From Chloroflexota bacterium (lineage in GTDB: Bacteria; Chloroflexota; DTOL01; JACQYG01), in assembly GCA_016208345.1 (NCBI GenBank), contig JACQYG010000323.1, positions 1 through 5,053 on the forward strand: 5,053 nt of DNA. Direction: 5' to 3'. The first letter of the stretch is position 1, and each line of letters begins with the position of its first letter. The notes under the pieces are model-generated. The model worked only from the letters and a program-made list of their open reading frames with translations. It was not told the origin of the DNA and ran no database searches. Both the position numbers and the translations under genes were made by a program. This document shows positions 1-5,053 of the stretch, one piece after another.

Positions 1-795
1 GCAAGGATCACAACGACAGCGGTCAAGAAGGGCGACAGGTACATCCTCAACGGCGAAAAGGTGTACATTTCCGGCTGCAAAGAGGCGGCCAAGCGTGGCG
101 GCGGCCACCTCACCTTGTTCCGCACCGACCCCTCGGCAGGCATCAGGGGCATGACCTTTGCCTACGTGCCGGTGAACACCCCGGGCCTCACCTGGAAGAT
201 GTACGAGGACATGGGCCGGGGCGGCCTCTCCACCAGCGGCATCATCTACAAAGACGTGGAAATCCCCAGCTACTACGTCTTGGGCCAGGAAAACCGGGGG
301 TTCCACGCCGCTATGGAAGGCTTCAACGTCGCCCGGACCCTGGTGTCAGCGGCATGCACCGGTGGAGCCGAGAAGTCCCTGGAGATGGGTGCGGAGTACA
401 TCAAACAGCGAAACCTGTTCGGGCAGCCATTGGCCAAGTTCCAGGGAATCTCGTTTGAGATCGCTGAGGACTGGGCCAAGCTATACATGCTGATGAACAC
501 GCTGCTCAAGGGCGCCTGGATGATCGATCAGTTCTACCGGGATGGCAGCTTTAGCCGCAAGGAGATCAATGAGATCGTCGCCATCTGCAAGCTCACCGCG
601 CCATCCCTGGCCCTGGACATCGTCAAGCACGCCATGACCTACTACGGAGCCTTCAGCTTCACCAAGGACTGCCCGCTGGAGATGTGCTTGCGGGGCCTGA
701 TGTCCTACGTGGTGGGCGCTGAGGGTGGCGCGAACATCATGAAGATCATCATCGGCCGGGAGTTCATCGGCGACATTTCTGTGGCGTATCGGTAA
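1..795 (+). CDS. Acyl-CoA dehydrogenase, C-terminal part (5' end outside the window)
   Basis: The reading frame is open from base 1 and ends at TAA 793-795, giving 264 visible residues. Families of this type are about 380-390 residues, so roughly 120 N-terminal residues lie upstream. A GTG at 61 is an internal codon, because the preceding residues (ILNGEK before VYISG) are typical middle beta-domain sequence. The C-terminal helical domain shows ARTL (visible residues 111-114), RNLFGQPLAKFQ (137-148) and the tail AEGGANIMKIIIGRE. That tail aligns with the family's YEGTxEIQRLIIARE segment, so Glu241 (codon 721-723) is the expected catalytic base; the usual preceding Tyr is Ala. The enzyme would oxidise, or run in reverse to reduce, the alpha-beta bond of an acyl-CoA using FAD and pass electrons to an ETF. 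The FixABCX genes that follow are the likely partner. The EGGANI...II tail reminds me of alicyclic (cyclohexene-carboxyl-CoA) dehydrogenases of anaerobes, but the substrate cannot be fixed from sequence alone. The fold assignment is very secure. Confidence 0.95.
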   Translation, partial: ARITTTAVKKGDRYILNGEKVYISGCKEAAKRGGGHLTLFRTDPSAGIRGMTFAYVPVNTPGLTWKMYEDMGRGGLSTSGIIYKDVEIPSYYVLGQENRGFHAAMEGFNVARTLVSAACTGGAEKSLEMGAEYIKQRNLFGQPLAKFQGISFEIAEDWAKLYMLMNTLLKGAWMIDQFYRDGSFSRKEINEIVAICKLTAPSLALDIVKHAMTYYGAFSFTKDCPLEMCLRGLMSYVVGAEGGANIMKIIIGREFIGDISVAYR

Positions 796-819
796 ACCAA
801 AAGCGCGGGGGCGACTTTA

Positions 820-886
820 ACCGCGGAGACCGCTGAGAACGCAGAGAGTAAAGAGAAATCTTGGCGCTCTCTGCGTGCTCTGCGGT
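820..886. repeat. Imperfect inverted repeat built of 9-bp units (intergenic, upstream of fixC)
   Basis: The left arm reads as consecutive 9-mers: accgcggag (820-828), accgctgag (829-837), aacgcagag (838-846) and a degenerate agtaaagag (847-855). Read on the opposite strand, the right arm gives accgcagag (886-878), cacgcagag (877-869) and a degenerate agcgccaag (868-860). Segments 829-848 and 867-886 are complementary at 18 of 20 positions, with an 18-nt loop. In RNA this would be a strong hairpin ending about 20 nt before the fixC ATG. There is no T-tract after it, so it is not a standard intrinsic terminator. From memory, similar accgcagag/aacgcagag inverted repeats occur scattered between genes in many environmental bacteria, so a dispersed non-coding repeat is the best label. 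Its function is unknown. Confidence 0.8.
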
Positions 887-906
887 AAAGCAGCTAAAAG
901 GAAACT

Positions 907-2202
907 ATGGAAAGGGTCGACGTAGTCATAGTGGGTGCGGGGCTGGCGGGGCTGGCCTGTGCGTACGCCCTGGCTGGCAATGGATTGGACGTGATGGTGG
1001 TGGAGCGGGGCGACTACCCGGGTGCGAAAAACGTTTCGGGTGGCCGCCTCTACCTGGGGCCCGTGCGCCCCTATCTGCCTGAGGACCTCTGGAACCAGGC
1101 CCCCTTTGAGCGCATTGTCAGCAAAGAGCGGCTGACCATGATGGCCGATGGCGGCTCCACCACCCTGGAGTTGTCCAGCGTTGCCTTCCGTCGCGGCGGT
1201 CCGCCTCACAGCGTCACGGTGCTGCGAGGCAAGCTGGACCGCTGGCTCGCCGACGTTGTGGCGGAAAAGGGCATTTTGATCATCCCCAGGTACAAGGTAG
1301 AGGAGCTCCTGTTACAGGATGGCAAGGTGTTGGGCATCCGGGCCGGCGATGAGGACATCGGCGCGAGTGTGGTGGTGGCCGCGGACGGCGCACTCTCGTT
1401 CATCGCCGAGCAGGCTGGGTGGCGGGGGAGCCACCAGCCCCGCAACTTCGCTTTAGGTTTCAAGGAGATCATCGAACTCCCGGCTAAAACCATTGACGAT
1501 CGGTTTGCCGTTTCCCCCGGCCAGGGCGCAGCACAGCTCTTCTTTGGTAGCATCACCCAGGGCGTGTTTGGCGGTGGTTTCCTCTATACCAACCGGGAGA
1601 GCCTGTCCCTGGGCCTAGTGCTGGGCATCCAGGGACTCATGGACTGTCAGCCGCCGGTGGAGGCCCACACCTTGCTGGATGCGTTCAAGGAGCGGCCGGA
1701 GGTTGTTCCCCTCATCGACAGCGGCACGACGGTTGAATATTCCGCTCACATCATCCCGGAGGGGGGCATTAACGCTCTTCCGAGGCTCTACGGTGACGGC
1801 TTTCTGGTGGTTGGCGATGCGGCCGGGCTGGCGCTAAACATGGGCCTGACGGTGCGGGGCATGGACTTTGCCCTGGCCTCCGGCGTCATCGCCGCCCGGA
1901 CCATCCTGGCCGCCAGGCAGCGCGGCGATTTCTCCGCCGCTTCCCTGGCCCAGTACGAGGCGCTCTTGAAAAACAGCTTTGTTCTTAAAGATTTAGCGAC
2001 CTTCAAGAACGCCCTGCATGTGCTGGACAACCCTCGGCTGTACACCGTCTACCCTCAGGCCGTCACCGGTATTCTTGAGCAGTTGTTGACGATTGGCCCG
2101 GAGCCAAAGGGAAAACTGTCGGCGACGGCGATTGGAGAGATGAGAAGGCGGCTGCTAAGCTGGAAGACGGTGCGAGATGCCGTTGGTTTTCTGAAGATGT
2201 GA
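907..2202 (+). CDS. fixC: FixC: FAD-dependent oxidoreductase, ETF-quinone oxidoreductase-like
   Basis: The 431-residue length matches the FixC family. The start at ATG 907 follows AAGGAA (898-903) and puts the FAD-binding GxGxxG (GAGLAG, residues 10-15) at the very N-terminus, as expected, with Glu33 ending the Rossmann beta-alpha-beta unit. Further family marks are GAKNVSGGRLY (39-49), VLRGKLDRWLA (105-115), ADG (159-161), GGGFLYTN (222-229), VEYSAHIIPEGGIN (276-289) and the second FAD motif GDAAG (303-307) followed by LTVRGMD. Several of these match what I recall of E. coli FixC, including the C-terminal segment around YPQAV...LLTIG. FixC pairs with the ferredoxin-like FixX and passes electrons between the FixAB flavoprotein and membrane quinone. 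It is peripherally membrane-associated; no transmembrane helix is obvious. fixX follows after 66 nt. The spacer before fixC carries the 9-bp-unit hairpin. Confidence 0.95.
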   Translation: MERVDVVIVGAGLAGLACAYALAGNGLDVMVVERGDYPGAKNVSGGRLYLGPVRPYLPEDLWNQAPFERIVSKERLTMMADGGSTTLELSSVAFRRGGPPHSVTVLRGKLDRWLADVVAEKGILIIPRYKVEELLLQDGKVLGIRAGDEDIGASVVVAADGALSFIAEQAGWRGSHQPRNFALGFKEIIELPAKTIDDRFAVSPGQGAAQLFFGSITQGVFGGGFLYTNRESLSLGLVLGIQGLMDCQPPVEAHTLLDAFKERPEVVPLIDSGTTVEYSAHIIPEGGINALPRLYGDGFLVVGDAAGLALNMGLTVRGMDFALASGVIAARTILAARQRGDFSAASLAQYEALLKNSFVLKDLATFKNALHVLDNPRLYTVYPQAVTGILEQLLTIGPEPKGKLSATAIGEMRRRLLSWKTVRDAVGFLKM

Positions 2203-2255
2203 GCCGATTTCCAAGCAACCGGGCAAACCAGTGAAGGTCCATTTCCATCCGTGCA

Positions 2256-2261
2256 GGGGAG
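2256..2261 (+). promoter_or_regulatory. Ribosome binding site deciding the fixX start
   Basis: GGGGAG lies 7 nt before ATG 2269. It selects that ATG over the in-frame GTG at 2251, which lies upstream of this site and would have it inside the coding sequence. The chosen N-terminus also agrees with the family pattern (a short lead, then KLG...PHI). Confidence 0.75.
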
Positions 2262-2268
2262 AAACCTC

Positions 2269-2544
2269 ATGAACATCGAGGCTAAACTTGGCCTGGATGT
2301 CTTTGGGCTGGACAAACAGCCTCACATTGCCATCGATCAGCAAGTATGCCAGGCCGTCTGTAGGCTCCGCCCGTGCCTTTTCGTCTGCCCGGCACACCTG
2401 TACACCTTGGACCCAGAGGGTCGGGTCCAGGTCAACTGGGAGGGCTGCCTGGAGTGCGGCGCCTGCACGGTCGCCTGTCAGGACAAGGGCCTGGAGTGGC
2501 ACTATCCCCGAGCCGGCTTCGGGGTGCAATACCGGTTCGGATAG
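2269..2544 (+). CDS. fixX: FixX: ferredoxin-like iron-sulfur protein
   Basis: This small protein of 91 residues compares with about 95 for the family. The N-terminus has the FixX pattern AKLG...PHI (residues 5-20). Eight cysteines follow in two sets: C27, C31, C36 and C40 (the last followed by Pro), then C60, C63, C66 and C70 in GCLECGACTVAC. The C-terminus WHYPRAGFGVQYRFG (77-91) is the family's W-YPR-GFGV-FR-G ending. Eight ligands are enough for two [4Fe-4S] clusters, so the protein can act as a wire between FixC flavin and its partner. It lies 66 nt after fixC and 41 nt before the methyltransferase gene. As I recall it, E. coli FixX lacks most of the first cysteine set, so this copy appears more complete than the carnitine-associated form. 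The identification is secure; cluster number is inferred from cysteine count. Confidence 0.95.
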   Translation: MNIEAKLGLDVFGLDKQPHIAIDQQVCQAVCRLRPCLFVCPAHLYTLDPEGRVQVNWEGCLECGACTVACQDKGLEWHYPRAGFGVQYRFG

Positions 2545-2547
2545 TCG

Positions 2548-2563
2548 AAGGTCGAACCTTTTT
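2548..2563 (+). terminator. Weak hairpin plus T-run after fixX (possible attenuator)
   Basis: Four nt after the fixX stop, aaggt (2548-2552) pairs with acctt (2556-2560) around a 3-nt loop, and the run of five T ends at 2563. A 5-bp stem is short for an intrinsic terminator, and the downstream genes are in the same direction. Partial read-through attenuation is possible; chance is about as likely. Confidence 0.2.
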
Positions 2564-2585
2564 GAATACTCTGCCAGGGCGTGAC

Positions 2586-3326
2586 ATGACCACAATCATA
2601 TACGAGCAGTCATGGCAGGGACGAGAGCGGGCCCAGCAGTGGGAACGGCGAGCGGATCTGGTCATCCCCAAACGCCAGGAGATCTTCAGCGTGATGGTCC
2701 AGGTGTTGCCGTTCTGTGGCGAAGCACCTCTACGGATGCTCGATCTAGGCTGCGGCACCGGCTCGCTGGCGGAGGTGGTGTTGGCCCGCTATCCCAACGC
2801 CACCGTCACCGGCCTGGACAACTCTCTGGAGATGTTGGAGATTGGCCAGGCCAAGTATGCGGACCAGGCCGAGCGTGTCCATTTCCTGCTGCGGGACCTG
2901 GAGCAGCCCGACTGGAACGAAGACCTGGGCGACCACTACGACGCCATACTGTCCTGCCTGGCAATTCACCTGATCAGCGACGATGCCAAGCGCCGCCTTT
3001 ACCGCCAGGTGTTCCAGATGCTCACGCCAGCGGGCTGTTTCGTCTCTGCGGACCGGCTGAGGGCGGCCACGCCGGCCTTGGATGCGCTGTACCATGAACA
3101 CTGGCTCCACTACATCGTCCGCCGCACCAAAGAGGTTTTGAATAAGGACGTACCACTGGAGACGGTGCGGGAGCGACAAAGGACTATGGATGCCAGCGCT
3201 GGCCTTAAGTGTGCGACCCTGGAGGAGAACATGGCCTGGCTGCGGGAGGCGGGGTTCCCGGTGGTGGAGTGTTTTTGGAAGGATTATCAACGGGCGGTGT
3301 TTGGGGGTTTCAAGGTAGACGGGTGA
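2586..3326 (+). CDS. Class I SAM-dependent methyltransferase, substrate unknown
   Basis: The product has 246 residues. The start at ATG 2586 follows a modest AGGG (2576-2579) with 6-nt spacing; the frame is open further upstream but there it only overlaps fixX out of frame. Motif I is MLDLGCGTG (51-59), the SAM-binding glycine loop. The next strand ends in VTGLDNS (74-80), with Asp78 as the expected ribose-binding acid. Motif II-like YDAILSCLAIHL (118-129) and LTPAGCFVSAD (146-156) follow. The C-terminal third (about 160-246) is helical and shows no motif I recognise. Length and motifs fit the broad Methyltransf_11/25-type small-molecule or tRNA-modifying group. Nothing visible identifies the substrate. 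It sits between fixX (41 nt) and fixA (54 nt), same strand, so it is probably co-transcribed with the fix genes; it is not a known FixABCX subunit. The fold is secure; its role here is unknown. Confidence 0.9.
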   Translation: MTTIIYEQSWQGRERAQQWERRADLVIPKRQEIFSVMVQVLPFCGEAPLRMLDLGCGTGSLAEVVLARYPNATVTGLDNSLEMLEIGQAKYADQAERVHFLLRDLEQPDWNEDLGDHYDAILSCLAIHLISDDAKRRLYRQVFQMLTPAGCFVSADRLRAATPALDALYHEHWLHYIVRRTKEVLNKDVPLETVRERQRTMDASAGLKCATLEENMAWLREAGFPVVECFWKDYQRAVFGGFKVDG

Positions 3327-3350
3327 GCCGGGAGGCCCTGCTCCCTGGCT
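3326..3350 (+). other. Intercistronic GC-rich hairpin between the methyltransferase gene and fixA
   Basis: Segment agccgggag (3326-3334) pairs with ctccctggct (3341-3350). The result is nine base pairs with one bulged T (3346) and a 6-nt loop. The stem begins at the last base of the methyltransferase stop codon. No T-tract follows, so an intrinsic terminator is unlikely. It might mark an mRNA processing or stability point ahead of fixAB, or be chance in GC-rich DNA. Confidence 0.3.
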
Positions 3351-3367
3351 GGGCATTTGTCCACTTG

Positions 3368-3374
3368 AAGGAGA
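3368..3374 (+). promoter_or_regulatory. Strong ribosome binding site of fixA
   Basis: AAGGAGA lies 6 nt before ATG 3381. It is the best Shine-Dalgarno match in the window and fixes the fixA start. The site is fully outside the 3326-3350 hairpin. Confidence 0.8.
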
Positions 3375-3380
3375 CGTGCC

Positions 3381-4154
3381 ATGGAGGTTGTCGTCTGTAT
3401 CAAGCAGGTGGTAGATCTGAAACAGGTTCGCATCAAACGAGACACCCGGGAGCCGGTGCTGGAGGGACTGCCCCTGGTCTTGAGCGATATTGACAAGAAT
3501 GCCCTGGAGGAGGCCGTGCGCCTTAAGGAGAGGTTGGGCGAGGTGAAGATCACGGCTCTGTCTCTGGGCACCGGCAAGTTGCGAGAGACCATAAAAGAGG
3601 CCCTGGCAATAGGGGCTGATGAGGCGATCTTGGTCACTGACCCGGCCCTGCAAGGTGGCGGCCCTTCCATCACGGCCAGAGCCCTGGCCGCCGCCGTTGG
3701 CAAGCTGGGCCACGTTGACCTCGTGCTCTTAGGTGAGGGTTCGGCCGACAATTATACGGGCCAGGTTGGTCCAAGATTAGCCGAGTTGCTGGGCCTGCCC
3801 CAGGTCACGTTCGTCAAGCAGATGGACGTGGCCGGCGGCACGCTTCGGGCCACGCGCTCTTTAGAAGACGGCCTGGAGGTGGTGGAAGCGCCCCTCCCGG
3901 CCCTGGTCACCGTGGTGGCGGAGATCAACGAGCCCCGGCTGCCCACCCTGCCACAAATCCTGCGGGCCGGCCGCAAGCCAATCCAGGAGTGGAGTGCCGC
4001 GGATTTAGGACTGATTCCCGGACCGCCGGCCGTCACTCAACAGAGCAACCTGGCCCCTCAACAAGAGCGCAAGAATGTTATCTTCACCGGCGATGTGGAC
4101 CAGGCCGTGGGCAAGCTGGTGGATGCGCTGATCCGGGAAGGGGTGTGGCCATAG
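3381..4154 (+). CDS. fixA: FixA: electron transfer flavoprotein beta subunit
   Basis: The 257-residue length is normal for ETF beta/FixA. The N-terminus MEVVVCIKQVVD (1-12) is the family's first strand. LAIGADEAILVTD (75-87), GEGSADNYTGQVGP (118-131, nucleotide/flavin-binding loop) and SLEDGLEVVEAPLPALVTV (160-178, the ETF-beta signature region) follow in order, then NEPRLPTLPQI (183-193). The segment RKPIQEWSAADLGL (198-211) and the ERKNVIFTGD tail (229-238) resemble what I recall of E. coli FixA more than housekeeping EtfB. With FixB it forms the soluble flavoprotein that carries electrons between the acyl-CoA dehydrogenase or NADH and FixCX. fixB starts 16 nt after its stop, so the pair is almost certainly co-translated. 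Whether it bifurcates electrons cannot be read from sequence here; the presence of FixC and FixX makes it plausible. Confidence 0.95.
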   Translation: MEVVVCIKQVVDLKQVRIKRDTREPVLEGLPLVLSDIDKNALEEAVRLKERLGEVKITALSLGTGKLRETIKEALAIGADEAILVTDPALQGGGPSITARALAAAVGKLGHVDLVLLGEGSADNYTGQVGPRLAELLGLPQVTFVKQMDVAGGTLRATRSLEDGLEVVEAPLPALVTVVAEINEPRLPTLPQILRAGRKPIQEWSAADLGLIPGPPAVTQQSNLAPQQERKNVIFTGDVDQAVGKLVDALIREGVWP

Positions 4155-4170
4155 TCACCTGAGGAAGAAA

Positions 4171-5053
4171 ATGGAGAATATACTGGTCTACTCCGAGAAG
4201 GACGAGATCACCTGGGAACTCTTGTCCAAGGGGCGGGAGTTGAAGGCCGGGCTGGCTGTGGCCCTGTTGGGCCCTGGAGCGGCCGCCAGGTCTGCGGAAG
4301 CGTTCGGCTACGGCGCGGACGTGGCCTATGTGTGTGAAGACGCGGCCATGGCCGAGCTTCAGGCAGAAGTGGTGGCTGAGGCCCTGCGACAGATCGTGGA
4401 ACAGGCGGCGGCAAGCCTGATTCTCATGGGCTCTACCCGCCGGGGCAAGGAGTTGGCCCCTCGCCTGGCACAAAAGCTGGGTGCCGGCTGCGTCACCGAC
4501 GCCCTTGGGCTGAACATCGTCGAAGCTCCTGGCCCGGAAGGGGGCAGGGTCGTGGCCCAGCGCTACGCCCTGGGGGGTAATACCGTGGCCACGGAGGTCA
4601 TCGTCACCGCCCGACAGGTGGTGGCGGTTATGCCCAAGACGTTTGAGATCGGCCCCCGGGCGGCCCGGACCGGGCAGGTGCTAACGCTCAAGCTGGCCTT
4701 GCCCCAGCCCCGGCTGAAAATCCTGGAGAAGCGGCCCAAGGGGGGCGAAGTGGTGGATCTGGAGTCGGCGGAGCGCTTGGTGTGCGTGGGGCGGGGTCTG
4801 GCCAAGAGGGAGGACCTGGCCCTGATTCAGGGGCTGGCCAGTGCACTGCAGGCCGAGATCGGCTGCACGCGCACGATAGCCTACGACTACGCCTGGCTGG
4901 CCGAGGAACGCCTGGTGGGCCTCTCCGGCAGGAAGTGCAAGCCCCGGTTGTACCTGGGCATAGGCATCTCCGGGCAGATCCAGCATACCGTGGGCGTGAT
5001 GGGCTCCAGGCTCATCGTGGCCATCAACTCGGACAAGGAGGCGCCCATTTTCC
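4171..5053 (+). CDS. fixB: FixB: electron transfer flavoprotein alpha subunit (3' end outside the window)
   Basis: The start is ATG 4171 after GAGGAAG (4161-4167). The frame is open to the last base, with 294 residues visible; the family usually has a few tens more after APIF. Residues 1 to about 185 form the alpha/beta N-terminal domain (MENILVYSEK; LILMGSTRRGKELAPRLA, 133-150). The C-terminal FAD domain begins near 200: VGRG (206-209), CTR with Arg234, then ERLVGLSG (246-253), LYLGIGISGQIQH (260-272) and IVAINSDKEAPIF (282-294). GISG-IQH and the AIN-D--APIF segment are hallmark FAD-binding features of ETF alpha. Where many ETF alphas have QVGQTG, this has LVGLSG, a variation I also recall in E. 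coli FixB (YVGIS), so it appears subfamily-typical rather than a defect. It pairs with the product of fixA, 16 nt upstream. Confidence 0.95.
   Translation, partial: MENILVYSEKDEITWELLSKGRELKAGLAVALLGPGAAARSAEAFGYGADVAYVCEDAAMAELQAEVVAEALRQIVEQAAASLILMGSTRRGKELAPRLAQKLGAGCVTDALGLNIVEAPGPEGGRVVAQRYALGGNTVATEVIVTARQVVAVMPKTFEIGPRAARTGQVLTLKLALPQPRLKILEKRPKGGEVVDLESAERLVCVGRGLAKREDLALIQGLASALQAEIGCTRTIAYDYAWLAEERLVGLSGRKCKPRLYLGIGISGQIQHTVGVMGSRLIVAINSDKEAPIF

Noticed and set aside
820..886. CRISPR-like array
   Set aside because: The units are only 9 bp, abut without spacers and occur in inverted arms; no cas gene is present.
861..889. Sigma70-type promoter for fixC (ttggcg at 861-866 with ggtaaa at 884-889)
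   Set aside because: The spacing is 17 nt, but the -10 box is poor and the whole segment is the right arm of the repeat, so the match is not convincing.
817..1209. Minus-strand open frame of 130 codons covering the 9-bp repeat and the fixC start
   Set aside because: It reads antisense through the FAD-binding start of fixC and through non-coding repeat units; no family motif is visible.
2251..2268. GTG start at 2251 for fixX
   Set aside because: It lies upstream of the GGGGAG ribosome site that serves ATG 2269 and would add six residues not seen in the family.
2373..2585. Upstream extension of the methyltransferase frame into fixX
   Set aside because: The extension overlaps the cysteine-rich part of fixX in another frame and is Gly/Arg/Pro-rich. 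The ATG at 2586 gives a normal methyltransferase N-terminus.
2745..3713. Long open frame of 322 codons on the minus strand
   Set aside because: It lies opposite the methyltransferase gene and fixA, both with clear motifs and ribosome sites. Its translation is low-complexity (rich in Gln, Gly, Arg, Leu) with no recognisable motif, as expected from GC-rich antisense DNA.

Overview
The window carries six genes, all on the + strand: the 3' part of an acyl-CoA dehydrogenase gene, fixC, fixX, a SAM-dependent methyltransferase gene, fixA, and most of fixB. Spacers are 16 to 110 nt, which suggests one or two co-directional transcription units. There is no gene-free stretch over 300 bases. Base composition is GC-rich with mostly G/C third codon positions. 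Together with an anaerobe-type FixABCX/acyl-CoA dehydrogenase set and a period-9 'accgcagag'-type intergenic repeat, this suggests an environmental, perhaps anaerobic or facultative, bacterium. Chloroflexota or a deltaproteobacterial lineage are possibilities, but the sequence holds no rRNA or marker gene that settles the taxonomy.

Layout: 1-795 encodes the last 264 residues of an acyl-CoA dehydrogenase, including the catalytic Glu. The spacer 796-906 holds a long imperfect inverted repeat whose two arms are made of 9-bp units. 907-2202 is fixC (FAD-dependent oxidoreductase, ETF:quinone-oxidoreductase-like). 2269-2544 is fixX (small iron-sulfur protein with eight cysteines). 2586-3326 is a class I methyltransferase of unknown substrate. 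3381-4154 is fixA (ETF beta) and 4171-5053 is fixB (ETF alpha), cut by the window end a few tens of residues before its expected C-terminus.

How they fit together: FixA and FixB form an electron-transfer flavoprotein. FixC with FixX forms a membrane-associated flavin/iron-sulfur module that exchanges electrons with quinone. In this family the complex either links acyl-CoA redox chemistry to quinone and NADH/ferredoxin (possibly by flavin-based bifurcation) or feeds electrons to an acyl-CoA reductase, as fixABCX does beside the E. coli carnitine (cai) genes. As far as I recall the E. coli proteins, FixA, FixB and FixC here resemble them at several diagnostic segments. The adjacent acyl-CoA dehydrogenase is the obvious redox partner. 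The unusual points are the split order C-X-methyltransferase-A-B, the methyltransferase itself, a FixX with ligands for two [4Fe-4S] clusters, and the repeat-built hairpin upstream of fixC.
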